A stretch of 64,000 nucleotides of DNA from Streptomyces echinatus (GCF_014203595.1 NZ_JACHJK010000005.1:494328-558327), one strand, 5' to 3'. Shown: positions 51,695 through 62,576, counted from the first letter of the stretch. A program made the numbers and translations. Notes: generated from the sequence alone by a model not told the origin.

Positions 51695-52822
51695 ATGCTG
51701 GACGAATCGCTGCTCGACACCCCGGAGGGCCTCGCCGAGGCCGACCACCGAGGTCTGCTGCGCGGCGCGGCGGAGGCCGGCGCCCGCGTCCGCACCGCCG
51801 CCCGGCACGCCGCCGAGGCCGGCGTCGGTGACCTCAAGCCCGACGGCCGCCCCCGCGCGGTCCTCATCGCGGGCCCCGGCGCCGCCGCCACTCACACCGC
51901 CGACCTCCTCGGCACGCTCGCCGGCGTCGGCAGCCCCGTCGTCCGGCTCGCCCCCTCCGGCGTCGCCCCGGCCGCGGGCGCCCTGCGCTGGGAGCTCCCG
52001 GGCTGGACCGGTTCCGTGGACCTGCTGCTGATCGCCACCCCGGACGGCACCGAACCGAGCCTCTCCCTCCTCGCCGACCAGGCCTACCGCCGCGGCTGCT
52101 CGGTCGTCGGCGTGGCCCCGCCCCGCACCCCGCTCGCCGAGGCGGTCGCCGGCGCGCACGGCCTGTTCGTACCCATGGCCACGGCACCGTACGACCAGGA
52201 GGAGCCGCTCGCCGCGTCCTCCCCGGGCGTCTTCTGGGCGCTGCTGACCCCGCTGCTGGCGGTCCTGGACCGGATCGGCCTGCTCACCGCCCCGCCGGAC
52301 GTCCTGGAGAAGGTCGCCGACCGCCTCGACCACATCGCGGAACGCTGCGGCCCCGCCATCGCGACCTACAGCAACGCGGCCAAGACCCTCGCCGCCGAGC
52401 TCGCCGACGCGCTGCCCCTGGTGTGGACGGAAGGCCCCTCGGCCGGCCCGGCGGGCCGCCGGTTCGCCGCCGCCCTCGCCGAACTCGCCGGACGCCCCGC
52501 CTTGGTCGCCGAACTGCCCGAGGCGCTCGCCGAGCACAACGCCCTGCTGGCAGGACCGCTCGCCGCCAGCGCCGACCCGGACGACTTCTTCCGCGACCGC
52601 GTGGAGGAGGCACCCGCGCTGCACGCGCGCGTGGTACTGCTCCGCGACCGCCCGATCAGCGGCCTCACCGCCGCCCCCGCCGCCCGCGACGTGGCCCTCA
52701 GCCACGACACGCCGGTCAGCGAACTCGAACCGGAGGAGGGCGGCGAACTGGAGACCCTCGCGGAACTGATCGCCGTCACGGATTTCTCCGCCGTTTACCT
52801 GGCGCTCGCTTCGGGGGCCTGA
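51695..52822 (+). CDS. SIS-domain phosphoglucose/phosphomannose isomerase-like protein
   Basis: This 375-residue protein has a degenerate SIS core (AVLIAGPGAAATHTADLL, LLLIATPDGTEPSLSLLADQAYRRG) and a C-terminal PMI-PGI-type half. Most SIS sugar-phosphate isomerases show a Ser-rich SGNTxE phosphate loop; here it is TPDGTEPS, so catalysis is uncertain. The neighbours manB and manA and the matching mycobacterial order support a role in mannose-phosphate metabolism, perhaps regulatory. Confidence 0.82.
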   Translation: MLDESLLDTPEGLAEADHRGLLRGAAEAGARVRTAARHAAEAGVGDLKPDGRPRAVLIAGPGAAATHTADLLGTLAGVGSPVVRLAPSGVAPAAGALRWELPGWTGSVDLLLIATPDGTEPSLSLLADQAYRRGCSVVGVAPPRTPLAEAVAGAHGLFVPMATAPYDQEEPLAASSPGVFWALLTPLLAVLDRIGLLTAPPDVLEKVADRLDHIAERCGPAIATYSNAAKTLAAELADALPLVWTEGPSAGPAGRRFAAALAELAGRPALVAELPEALAEHNALLAGPLAASADPDDFFRDRVEEAPALHARVVLLRDRPISGLTAAPAARDVALSHDTPVSELEPEEGGELETLAELIAVTDFSAVYLALASGA

Positions 52823-52916
52823 TCTGGCTCCTGGCCGACCGGCCGCGCCCGCAGGCGGCCCGAGGAGACACGACAGGGTCGGCCGAGCCGCGTACGTACG
52901 GAGACAGAGAAGACAC

Positions 52917-54068
52917 ATGGACCGCCTCGACAACACCGTCCGCCCCTACGCCTGGGGCTCCTCCACCGCCATCCCGCACCTCCTCGGCGTCGAGCCGACG
53001 GGCGAACCCCAGGCGGAGATGTGGATGGGCGCCCACCCGGGAGCGCCCTCGCGCACCACGCGGGGAACCCTCGTCGAGGTCATCGAGGCCGACCCGGAGC
53101 GGGAACTCGGCGCCCGCGCGGTCGCCAGGTTCGGCCCGCGCCTGCCGTTCCTGCTCAAGATCCTCGCCGCCGGCGCGCCCCTGTCGCTCCAGGTGCACCC
53201 CGACCTGAAGCAGGCCCAGGAGGGGTACGCCGACGAGGAACGGCGGGGCATCCCGGTCTACGCCCCGCACCGCAACTACAAGGACGCCAACCACAAGCCC
53301 GAGCTGGTCTGCGCGCTCACCGAGTTCGACGGCCTGTGCGGCTTCCGCGCCCCGGGCGAGACCGCCGACCTGCTCGCCGGGCTCGGCGTCGACTCCCTCA
53401 AGCCGTACGTCGACCTGCTGCACGCCCACCCCGAGGACGCCGCCCTGCGCGAGGTCCTCACGGCGATACTCAGCGCCGACCCGGAGGAGATGGCCCACAC
53501 GGTCGCCGAGGCCACCGCCGCCTGCACCCGCCTCGGCGGCGCCTACACCCCCTACGCCGACATCGCGCACCACTACCCCGGCGACCCCGGCGTCATCGCG
53601 GCGATGCTGCTCAACCACGTCCGGCTGCAGCCCGGCGAGGCCCTGTTCCTCGGCGCCGGCATCCCGCACGCCTACCTCAGCGGCCTCGCCGTCGAGATCA
53701 TGGCCAACTCCGACAACGTGCTGCGCTGCGGCCTGACCCCCAAGCACGTCGACGTCCCCGAACTGCTGCGGATCGTCCGCTTCGAAGCGAGCGACCCGGG
53801 CGTGCTGCGCCCCGAGGCGTCCCCGGACGACGAGGAGGTCTACGAGACGCCGATCGACGAGTTCCGGCTCTCCCGGTACGTCCTCCCGGCCGGCGGCACC
53901 ATCCACGACCTCACCCGGGAGACCCCGCAGATCCTGCTCTGCACGGCCGGTGCCGTCCGGGCGGGCGAGCACGAGCTGGGACCCGGTCGGTCCGTGTTCG
54001 TCCCGGCCGGCGAGAAGGCGGAGATCTCGGGCGCGGGCACGGTCTTCCGCGCCACCGTCATCGCATGA
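52917..54068 (+). CDS. manA: Mannose-6-phosphate isomerase, class I
   Basis: The 383-residue cupin enzyme has the type I PMI features: YAWGSSTAIPHLLG, EMWMGAHP, KILAAGAPLSLQVHPD with the zinc-binding Q-x-H, DANHKPEL with the catalytic/zinc residues, and GLTPKHVDVPELL. It interconverts fructose-6-P and mannose-6-P. It closes the manB-trm112-SIS-manA run. Its last codons lie within a short direct repeat that continues into the spacer (54057-54088). Confidence 0.95.
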   Translation: MDRLDNTVRPYAWGSSTAIPHLLGVEPTGEPQAEMWMGAHPGAPSRTTRGTLVEVIEADPERELGARAVARFGPRLPFLLKILAAGAPLSLQVHPDLKQAQEGYADEERRGIPVYAPHRNYKDANHKPELVCALTEFDGLCGFRAPGETADLLAGLGVDSLKPYVDLLHAHPEDAALREVLTAILSADPEEMAHTVAEATAACTRLGGAYTPYADIAHHYPGDPGVIAAMLLNHVRLQPGEALFLGAGIPHAYLSGLAVEIMANSDNVLRCGLTPKHVDVPELLRIVRFEASDPGVLRPEASPDDEEVYETPIDEFRLSRYVLPAGGTIHDLTRETPQILLCTAGAVRAGEHELGPGRSVFVPAGEKAEISGAGTVFRATVIA

Positions 54069-54150
54069 GCACCCGTCATCGCATGAGCCACCATGATCGT
54101 ATGACCGGGACTGTGGACGGCCGGTGGATCATATGACCGCCGTTGTGGAC
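54057..54150 (+). repeat. Two sets of short direct repeats before the CDF gene
   Basis: GTCATCGCATGAGC is repeated exactly at 54057-54070 and 54075-54088. A second unit GATC(G/A)TATGACCG-N4-TGTGGAC occurs at 54095-54118 and 54127-54150. The TGTGGAC ends resemble reverse DnaA boxes (TGTGGACAA), 7-8 of 9 matching. Confidence 0.65.
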
Positions 54151-54278
54151 ACCTGACGCACCGGTGCCCGGCCGGGCTGCAAGAATGGCCCACCGGCAAA
54201 GGCCGGGCAAAGCCGGGCGCCCGCCAGGACGGACGAGGGCGACAGAGGCCGACAGAGGCGAAGGGACAACGCGGACAC

Positions 54279-55259
54279 ATGAGCGCGTCAGGTGGTACCA
54301 GGGCGATCGTGGCGGCACTCGGCGCCAACCTCGCGATCGCGGCATCGAAGTTCGTGGCGTTCGCGTTCAGCGGCTCCTCCTCGATGCTCGCCGAGGGCGT
54401 CCACTCGCTCGCCGACTCCGGCAACCAGTTCCTCCTGCTCGTCGGCGGCAAGAAGGCGCAGCGCGAGGCCACCCCGCAGCACCCCTTCGGATACGGCCGC
54501 GAGCGCTACATCTACGCCTTCCTGGTCTCCATCGTCCTGTTCTCGGTCGGCGGCATGTTCGCCATCTACGAGGGCTACGAGAAGATCGTCCACCCGCACG
54601 ACGTCGAGCACTGGTACTGGCCGGTGGGCGTCCTCGTCTTCGCGATCATCGCCGAGGGCTTCTCCTTCCGCACGGCCATCAAGGAGTCCAACGAACTGCG
54701 GGGCAAGCTCTCCTGGTCGCAGTTCATCCGCCGCGCCAAGGCGCCCGAGCTGCCCGTCGTCCTCCTGGAGGACTTCGGCGCGCTCATCGGCCTGGTCCTC
54801 GCCCTCGGCGGCGTCGGCCTCGCCCTGATCACCGGCGACGGCGTCTGGGACGGCATCGGCACCGTCTGCATCGGTGTGCTGCTCGTCCTGATCGCCCTCG
54901 TCCTGGCCGCCGAGACCAAGTCGCTGCTGCTCGGCGAGGCCGCCGGCATCGAGGAGGTCAAGAAGATCGAGGCCGCCATCGTCGACGGCGACGCGGTCAC
55001 CAGCGTCATCCACATGCGCACGCTGCACCTCGGCCCCGAGGAACTGCTGATCGCCGCCAAGATCGCCGTCCAGCACGATGACACGGCCGCCGAGGTCGCG
55101 AGCGCCATCAACGCGGCCGAGGCCCGCATCCGCGCCGCCGTCCCCATCGCCCGCGTCATCTACCTGGAGCCGGACATCTACAGCGAGGCCGAAGCGGCCA
55201 AGGGCCCGGACCCGGCGGCGACCCCCGGCGGCCCGAACCCGCACCCGACCGGCCACTGA
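54279..55259 (+). CDS. Cation diffusion facilitator (zinc/manganese exporter)
   Basis: This 326-residue CDF protein has six membrane helices. The first metal-site pair is in SMLAEGVHSLADSGNQ (the H-x3-D pattern), and the second is in VVLLEDFGALIGLVLALGGVG (E-D-x5 where many have H-x3-D). The long extra region with ATPQHPFGYGRERY and WSQFIRRAKAPELP fits the ZnT9-like subgroup. A C-terminal cytoplasmic domain with LHLGPEELLIAAKI is present, ending in a Pro/His tail. It likely exports a divalent metal. ATG at 54279. Confidence 0.9.
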   Translation: MSASGGTRAIVAALGANLAIAASKFVAFAFSGSSSMLAEGVHSLADSGNQFLLLVGGKKAQREATPQHPFGYGRERYIYAFLVSIVLFSVGGMFAIYEGYEKIVHPHDVEHWYWPVGVLVFAIIAEGFSFRTAIKESNELRGKLSWSQFIRRAKAPELPVVLLEDFGALIGLVLALGGVGLALITGDGVWDGIGTVCIGVLLVLIALVLAAETKSLLLGEAAGIEEVKKIEAAIVDGDAVTSVIHMRTLHLGPEELLIAAKIAVQHDDTAAEVASAINAAEARIRAAVPIARVIYLEPDIYSEAEAAKGPDPAATPGGPNPHPTGH

Positions 55260-55290
55260 CCCACTGACACCACCCACGGCCACGGGGCCG

Positions 55291-55382
55291 GCCGACCCTT
55301 CGGCGGGCCCCGTCGACGTCCGCCGACCCTTCGGCGGGCCCCGTGACGTCCCCCGTACCTTTGGCGGGCTCCGTCGACGTCC
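55291..55382. repeat. Three tandem ~31-bp repeats with hairpin potential
   Basis: Units lie at 55291-55321, 55322-55351 and 55352-55382. The first two are identical except for one base, and the third is diverged. Each contains GCCGA-CCC-TTCGGC, able to form a small hairpin. They lie between the convergent CDF and signal peptidase genes and may act as a terminator array. Confidence 0.75.
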
Positions 55383-55416
55383 GTCGTCACAGCCGCCCGT
55401 CCGGACCGGTCCGCCG

Positions 55417-56106
55417 TCAGACCGGCCGCACCGGCCATGGCGCGGGCGGCACCCGCACCGCCCCCCGCCGCCGAACGGCCCACGCCCCGATCCCGAGCCC
55501 GAGCCCGACACCGATCAGCACGAGCACGCACCCCACCAGCAGGAACCCGAGGAGCAGCGCCGGGGCCGTACGGTCGTCCGTCACCCGGCCCCGCACCGCG
55601 TCCACAGACACCGTGCCGTCGTGCTCGTCGAGATGGAAACGCGAGTCCTGGGAGTTCGCGCGGTGATCGCCCAGCAGGAACAGCCGTCCCCGCGGGACCG
55701 TCACGTCGTACGGCGTGTGCACGCCGTCCGCGTCGCCGCCGAACACGTACGGCTCCTCGACCGGCTTCCCGTTCACGGTCACCCGCTCCTGCGAGCCCAC
55801 GCGCGCGCAGCACGCCACCCGGTCCCCGCCCACGCCGATGACCCGCTTCATCAGCAGCCCGTGAACCCCGTAGGACTCCGGGGCACTGAACATCACGACA
55901 TCGCCGCGCCGCACCCCGTCGCCGTCGACGCGTTTCCAGAAGACCCGTTCGCCCTGCTCGTACGTCGGCGTCATGCTGCCACCGCCCGCCACGGTGGAGG
56001 CGCCGTACGCCTCCCGCAGCCGGACGAAGTCACCGATCGCCAGTGCCGAGCCCAGCAACACCAGCACGAGCGCCGCGATCCCGAGCCCTCGGCCTCTCCT
56101 CGCCAT
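55417..56106 (-). CDS. lepB: Signal peptidase I
   Basis: This 229-residue type I signal peptidase has an N-terminal helix (about 9-26), catalytic S44 in GGGSMTPTY, and the general base K87 in LLMKRVIGVGGD. Box E is LFLLGDHRANSQDSR. A second membrane segment near the C-terminus (about 187-212) has a basic end, an arrangement seen in several Streptomyces Sip paralogues. It cleaves exported proteins outside the membrane. AGGAGGGG lies before the ATG. A Cys-Cys pair (ACCARVG) before the lysine-to-aspartate core is unusual. Confidence 0.93.
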   Translation of the reverse strand: MARRGRGLGIAALVLVLLGSALAIGDFVRLREAYGASTVAGGGSMTPTYEQGERVFWKRVDGDGVRRGDVVMFSAPESYGVHGLLMKRVIGVGGDRVACCARVGSQERVTVNGKPVEEPYVFGGDADGVHTPYDVTVPRGRLFLLGDHRANSQDSRFHLDEHDGTVSVDAVRGRVTDDRTAPALLLGFLLVGCVLVLIGVGLGLGIGAWAVRRRGAVRVPPAPWPVRPV

Positions 56107-56244
56107 GTCCCCTCCTGCTCACGCGGCCCATCCGCGGCGCGGAGAATAGCGCCCGCCGGTGACCCACCGTGCGCGAGGCACCCTCCCGCCCGGGACGAAA
56201 CCGGTGCGGGCCCGGACAACCGGACCCGCACCTCCCCCCTCAGC

Positions 56245-58488
56245 TCATCCGACCTCCCCCAGCACGGCGAGCAGGGCCCGCTCGTCCGGCGCCGCCAGCA
56301 GCCGCTCCCGGAAACCGGCGGCCATCAGCTTGCGGGACAACAACGCGAGGATCCGCAAGTGCTCGTCGCCCGCGGCCGCCTCCGGTACGGCGATCATGAA
56401 GATGAGCCGGGCCTTCGTACCGTCCGGCGAACCCCACTCCACGCCCTCGGCCGACCGCGCGAAGCCGACGACCGGCGCCGTCACCGCGTCCGTCTTGGCG
56501 TGCGGGATCGCGATCTCCTCGCCGAGCCCGGTGGTCCCCTGCTCCTCGCGCCGCAGCGCGGTCGCCACCAGCTCCGCCCCGTCGGCCACCCGGCCGCTGC
56601 GCGCCAGCAGTTCCGCCATCTCCCGGACGGCGGCGTCCTTCTCCACCGCGCCGAGCGCCACCCGCACGGTCCGCCGGGTCAGATACCCGGACAACACCTC
56701 GGGCCCGGCGTCCACGTCCGCTTCTTCCACAACGGTCGCGGCCCGCGCACCGGCCTCCTCGCCCGCGGTCTCTTCCCCCGCGGTCTCTTCCGGAGCGCCT
56801 GTCCCGGCGGCCGTGGTCCCTGCCGCCTCCGCGGCCGCGCCGGCCTCCGCGGTCGCCGTCCGCGCACCCGAGGCACGCACCGCGACAACCTCGGGCGCAC
56901 CGGCCCCGGCCGACGAGAGGCCCCGGCCCGGCTGCCCCGGTACGACCGCCCCGGCGACCACTCCGGCCGGCACCGGACTGACCCCGACGCCACCGACCTC
57001 GACGGCACCGGCCCCGGCGGCCTCCGCAGGCCCCCGGCGCCCGCTCACCTCCATGAGCGTCACCGTCACCAGCGCCGTCACCACCGTGCCGATCACCACG
57101 GCCACGAAGAACATCGGCACCCCGCTCACCGCGCCCAGCACCGCTACGACCGGCCCGCCGTGCGGCACCGCGTCCTCCACCCCGGCCAGTCCCGCGACCG
57201 CACCGGCCACCGCGCCACCGAGCATGTTCGCCGGGATGACCTGCGCCGGCCGCGCCGCCGCGAACGGGATGGCTCCCTCCGAGATACCGAAACAGCCCAT
57301 GAACAGGGCCGCGAGACCCGTCTCCCGCTCCTGCTCGGTGTAGAGCCGCCGGCGGACCAGCGTGGCCAGACCCTGCCCGAGCGGCATCACCGGGATCGCC
57401 GCCGCGCACATGCCCATCACCGTCTGGTTGCCGCTCGCGATGAGCCCCGCGCCGAACAGGAACGCCGTCTTGTTGACCGGACCGCCCATGTCGAACGCGA
57501 TCATCAGGCCCAGGATCGCGCCGAGCAGCACGGCGCTGGTGCCGGTCATCCCGCCCAGCCAGTTCGTCAGGTGCTCGAAGACCCAGGAGATCGGCTTGCC
57601 GATGACATAGACGAAGAACAGTCCCAGTGCCGTCGTCGCCACGATCGGGATCACGATGATCGGCATGATCGGCTGCACGAACCTCGGCACCCGGACCTTC
57701 TTGATCCACAGCACCAGGTACCCGGCGAGGAACCCGGTCACGATCGCCCCGATGAAACCCGCGCCGGCCTCCGAGTCGTACAGCGCCCCGGTGTTGGCGA
57801 TCCAGCCGCCGATCATGCCGGGAACCAGTGCGGGCCGGTCGGCGATCGCATAGGCGATGTAGCCGGACAGCACCGGGATCATCAGCTGGAAGCCGATCCC
57901 GCCGATCGCGTTCACGTGCGCCCAGAAGGTGCCCTCCGGGATCACATAGCCCTTGGCCGTCGCATGGCCGCCGAGCGCGAGCGAGACCGCGATCAGCAGA
58001 CCGCCGACGACCACGAACGGGATCATGTACGACACGCCGTTCATCAGCGCCTTGTACACCGGGCCCCGTTCCCGGCCGCCGCCCGAAAGGGGCGCCGCCG
58101 GATTGTCACCGGCCCCGTCCACCCCGTGCACGGGCGCCGAGCGCACCCGCTCGATCAGCTGCTCGGGGTGGCGAATGCCCTCGGCGACCCCGACCGTGAG
58201 CACCCGCTTGCCGGCGAAACGGCTCAGGTCCACGTCCTTGTCGGCGGCGACGATGACGCCGTCCGCCGTTCTGACATCGTTGTCATCGAGGACGTTCTCG
58301 GCCCCTATGGATCCTTGCGTCTCCACCTTCATCTCGATGCCCCGGCTCGCGGCGGCCTGCGCGAGCTTCTCCGCCGCCATGTACGTGTGCGCGATGCCGG
58401 TCGGACAGGCGGTCACCGCCAGCAGCTTCAACGGCCGCCGCTCGTCATCGCAGCCACCCGTGGCGGGTGGCCCGGCCGGACTGGTCAC
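56245..58488 (-). CDS. Fructose-family PTS EII, domain order B-C-A
   Basis: The 747-residue multidomain permease starts at GTG 58488 (GGAG 7 nt upstream). EIIB has the phospho-cysteine C28 in AVTACPTGIAHT. EIIC (about 135-480) has about nine helices with PHGG and FGISEGAIPF. A Gly/Ala/Glu-rich linker (about 500-600) leads to EIIA, with the phospho-histidine in EEIAIPHAKTD. It would import and phosphorylate a fructose- or mannose-type sugar using PEP via HPr. No fruK or regulator gene is adjacent. It lies between mannose-phosphate genes and sahH, so fructose- or mannose-phosphate could enter the ManA route; this is inference. Confidence 0.92.
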   Translation of the reverse strand: MTSPAGPPATGGCDDERRPLKLLAVTACPTGIAHTYMAAEKLAQAAASRGIEMKVETQGSIGAENVLDDNDVRTADGVIVAADKDVDLSRFAGKRVLTVGVAEGIRHPEQLIERVRSAPVHGVDGAGDNPAAPLSGGGRERGPVYKALMNGVSYMIPFVVVGGLLIAVSLALGGHATAKGYVIPEGTFWAHVNAIGGIGFQLMIPVLSGYIAYAIADRPALVPGMIGGWIANTGALYDSEAGAGFIGAIVTGFLAGYLVLWIKKVRVPRFVQPIMPIIVIPIVATTALGLFFVYVIGKPISWVFEHLTNWLGGMTGTSAVLLGAILGLMIAFDMGGPVNKTAFLFGAGLIASGNQTVMGMCAAAIPVMPLGQGLATLVRRRLYTEQERETGLAALFMGCFGISEGAIPFAAARPAQVIPANMLGGAVAGAVAGLAGVEDAVPHGGPVVAVLGAVSGVPMFFVAVVIGTVVTALVTVTLMEVSGRRGPAEAAGAGAVEVGGVGVSPVPAGVVAGAVVPGQPGRGLSSAGAGAPEVVAVRASGARTATAEAGAAAEAAGTTAAGTGAPEETAGEETAGEEAGARAATVVEEADVDAGPEVLSGYLTRRTVRVALGAVEKDAAVREMAELLARSGRVADGAELVATALRREEQGTTGLGEEIAIPHAKTDAVTAPVVGFARSAEGVEWGSPDGTKARLIFMIAVPEAAAGDEHLRILALLSRKLMAAGFRERLLAAPDERALLAVLGEVG

Positions 58489-58945
58489 GTCGGTCTCCTC
58501 ACGCTTCGTCGCGCGCGGCGCCGTCCCGGACGCCCCGCGAGCGGAACCGGACCTCCCGGTCCCCCTGCATCCTGCACCACCCCCCCTCCGGCCCAAAGGC
58601 GCAGAAGTCCTGGTTCGAACCGGTCTGTCGGCCCCGGTTCCACGCTTTCCGCACAACCACGGACGCCCGTACCCACCCCCCGGACCGTCTCGAACCGGAC
58701 CGGCCGAATCAGCGGACGGACTGGGGGCGACCGGCTCCTGCGGTGTAGCTTGGGACGGAGCCAGACGTCGCTGCTGATGGCGGTCGGGCGGTCCCACACG
58801 GACCGGCCGAGGGAGAGAGGGCCTCCGACGGACTGCGCTGCGCGCACGCGGGCATGCCTGTGTCCTCTTCTCGGGCACCCCTGTGTCCGCCGCCGCGCAG
58901 ACCAGCCCTACCCACCCTCGACCCAACTCCGAGGAGCAGCTCGCA
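58489..58945. other. Divergent PTS/sahH intergenic region
   Basis: This 457-nt region has no credible gene. TAGCTT at 58746-58751 is a possible -10 for sahH with a poor -35. I looked for a SAH- or SAM-type riboswitch near sahH and could not match either core. A Cys-rich-looking GC stretch near 58880 is noncoding. Confidence 0.4.
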
Positions 58946-60403
<1,458 letters not shown>

Positions 60404-60491
60404 GCCGGTGACCCGTGCGCCGGTGACCCGGAGGCCGTGATCCCGCAGAGCGGTGATCCGGTCGCCCGGCGATCCGGTGGTCCGGCCCGCC

Positions 60492-60525
60492 GGGGAAGTG
60501 TGCTGGTGCACCGGCACACTTCCCC
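60492..60525 (+). terminator. First hairpin after sahH
   Basis: A perfect 12-bp stem GGGGAAGTGTGC (60492-60503 with 60514-60525) has a 10-nt loop. Confidence 0.65.
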
Positions 60526-60542
60526 GTCAGCAGGTCCTCCGA

Positions 60543-60577
60543 GGCAGGCCCCCGCACCCCCGTGCCGGGGGCCTGCC
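60543..60577 (+). terminator. Second hairpin after sahH
   Basis: A perfect 12-bp stem GGCAGGCCCCCG (60543-60554 with 60566-60577) is followed by CCCTTTGG. Together with the first it forms a tandem stop. Confidence 0.75.
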
Positions 60578-60640
60578 CCTTTGGCCCCTCCCCGACCCAT
60601 GGCTTCCGGCCGGACCGGCCCGTCAAGACCCAGGACCCCC

Positions 60641-61255
60641 ATGCCCCGCGGCCGATATTCGCTCCATGATCCGCACGATCACACCCCCCTCGCAGACGAG
60701 CACTTCCAGTGCGCCCCCGGCCCATCCGGCTGGCGCTATGTCTCCCGGCTGACCGGCCCCGCCGGCGACCAGCGCGGCTCGGTGGATCTCGCTCTCGACG
60801 ACCTCGGCCGGCCCATCCGCCTCGAACTGCACGCGGGCGGCTGGCAGGTCCGCGGCGCGGCCATCGACGGCGTCACCTGGGTCCGCACCGACCCCACCGG
60901 CACCCATGCCACCGAAGGCAATGTGCGCGCCCACGCCTTCACCGGCACGTCCCCCGCGTTCCTCGTCGCCACCGCGCGTCTCCTGCGCCTCACCCCCTCG
61001 TCCGCCGCGACCCGCGTACGCCTCGTGGCCTTCACCGACCCCGTCCTGGCCCCCCGCACCGTGGACCAGTCCTGGGCTCTGGTGAACAGCGAAGCACACG
61101 CCACTGACAACGGCCCGCTGATGGTGGACGAATACCAGGTCACAGCCCTGGACACCGGCGAACAGCACGCTGTCCACATCGCCGGCGACGTCGTCCTGGC
61201 CGCGCCCGGCATCGAGCTGGAGGATCTTCAGTCACCGCCGTCGCGATTCGACTGA
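60641..61255 (+). CDS. Conserved hypothetical protein, beta-rich
   Basis: The 204-residue soluble protein starts MPRGRYSLHDPHDHT (AGGA 5 nt upstream). It is rich in beta-type sequence (WRYVSRLTGPAGDQRGSVDLALDDLG split about residues 33-55, then LLVATARLLRL-like helix). It has no membrane segment or known catalytic motif. It lies between sahH and the convergent RDD gene. I do not recognise a family; the intact frame and codon usage support a real gene. Confidence 0.75.
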   Translation: MPRGRYSLHDPHDHTPLADEHFQCAPGPSGWRYVSRLTGPAGDQRGSVDLALDDLGRPIRLELHAGGWQVRGAAIDGVTWVRTDPTGTHATEGNVRAHAFTGTSPAFLVATARLLRLTPSSAATRVRLVAFTDPVLAPRTVDQSWALVNSEAHATDNGPLMVDEYQVTALDTGEQHAVHIAGDVVLAAPGIELEDLQSPPSRFD

Positions 61256-61335
61256 ACCCGGCGCCATCACCGGCGGCTCCGGATACGCCGAGCACCGCCC
61301 GACCGTGACCCGCCCTACGCCCGACCGCGACCCCC

Positions 61336-62433
61336 TTACGCCGGGGGCGCGAACCCGGTGACCGGACGGTCGGTCACCGACCCGTCCTCCCGCTCCGGCG
61401 AGGAGGCGACGGGAGCCTGCGGCAGCCGGGCCCCGTCCCGGCCCGGTGCGGACTGAACAGCACCCTGGGGCCACGCGCTCGGAGGCTGGTACGGGGCGGA
61501 CGCGGCGGGAGGCTGAGCCTGATAAGGAGCCGGGGACTGGTACGTGCCGGCAGGCTCATGGGAGAGCGGGGGCTGGTGGGCGGCGGCAGATGGATAGAGG
61601 TCCGGGTATCGGTACGAGGCGGGGGCGTGGGCCGGCCAGGCCGTCGGCGGGACGAAGCCGCCGCCCGGCGGACCGCTGTGGCCGCTGTGGCCGAAGGCCT
61701 GCCGGGCCTCTCGGGTCTGCCGCTCGTGCACCACGGCCGCCAGGAAGGCGGCCGGAGGCAGATCCCCCGGGCCCGAGGCGCCCGTACGCTCCGCGAGCTC
61801 GGCCGCGAACCGCTGCGCCATACCCGCCGACACCTGGGGATCGAGCTGCTGCATCCTGCTCAGGTACTGCCGGACGGCGAGCCAGAGCCCGTCCGGCACC
61901 GCCGACAGGTCCAGCTCGGCGAACCGGCCCGCGAGCCACGGAGGCGGTGGCGGGACGACCCCGGCGCGCCCGGCGGGTATTCGCTCGCGCACGACAAGGG
62001 TGCCCGCGAACACGTCCCCGAGCCGCCGCCCGCGCGCCGAGACCAGTGAGGCGATACAGGCCACCACTCCGAGCGTCATCAGGATCTCGACCACCCCGAT
62101 CGCGCCGCGCACCAGCGCGTGCCGGAACCGGATGGGCCCCCCGTCGTCCCGCACCACCCGGAGCCCGAAGGCCAGCTTCCCCAGCGAACGGCCGTGACTG
62201 AGTGTCTCGACGGCTATCGGCCCGCCGACCAGCACCAGCAGGAACGCCGCGATCGACAGCGCCACCTGCGCGGCCTCGTCCAGCGAAGCCGTCGACGCCA
62301 CCAACACCAGGATCACGACGATGTACGCGACCATCGTCACCACCAGGTCGAGCAGAACGGCAAGCGCCCTGCTCGGCAGCTTCGCGGGCCGTAGCTCGAG
62401 TGCCACCGCCTCGCCCGTCACCAGCTCACTCAC
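61336..62433 (-). CDS. RDD family membrane protein with proline-rich tail
   Basis: The 365-residue protein starts at GTG 62433 (MSELVTGEAVALEL, AAGGA upstream). Three or four membrane helices (about 23-165) carry RDD motifs: SRALAVLLDLVV with the Arg-Asp pair, SHGRSLGKLAFGLRVVRDDGGP and GRRLGDVFAGTLVV. A soluble helical part (about 185-265) is followed by a Pro/Tyr/Ala tail with repeated Y-x-x-P motifs. It is divergent from the SpoIIM-like gene, a pairing seen in many actinobacteria. Transport or membrane-assembly roles are proposed for RDD proteins. Confidence 0.88.
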   Translation of the reverse strand: MSELVTGEAVALELRPAKLPSRALAVLLDLVVTMVAYIVVILVLVASTASLDEAAQVALSIAAFLLVLVGGPIAVETLSHGRSLGKLAFGLRVVRDDGGPIRFRHALVRGAIGVVEILMTLGVVACIASLVSARGRRLGDVFAGTLVVRERIPAGRAGVVPPPPPWLAGRFAELDLSAVPDGLWLAVRQYLSRMQQLDPQVSAGMAQRFAAELAERTGASGPGDLPPAAFLAAVVHERQTREARQAFGHSGHSGPPGGGFVPPTAWPAHAPASYRYPDLYPSAAAHQPPLSHEPAGTYQSPAPYQAQPPAASAPYQPPSAWPQGAVQSAPGRDGARLPQAPVASSPEREDGSVTDRPVTGFAPPA

Positions 62434-62576
62434 GCCTGCAGTCCTTCCCTGGTCCGCCCCCTGAACTGCAAGTCTGCCAAGCTGTGGGCGCATCGCGCCG
62501 CAGTACGACAAGCTGACAGCAATCACGGGCATCCACGACGAGCCGTGGACGACCAGCCGAGGAGCAGGCAGACCCG

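Noticed and set aside
54057..54150. Chromosomal replication origin
   Set aside because: Only two imperfect DnaA-like boxes and no dnaA/dnaN context; better seen as a local repeat.
55291..55382. CRISPR array
   Set aside because: The units abut each other without unique spacers and there are no cas genes.
58489..58945. SAH or SAM riboswitch before sahH
   Set aside because: No match to the conserved core or pseudoknot could be made by eye; a covariance search would settle it.
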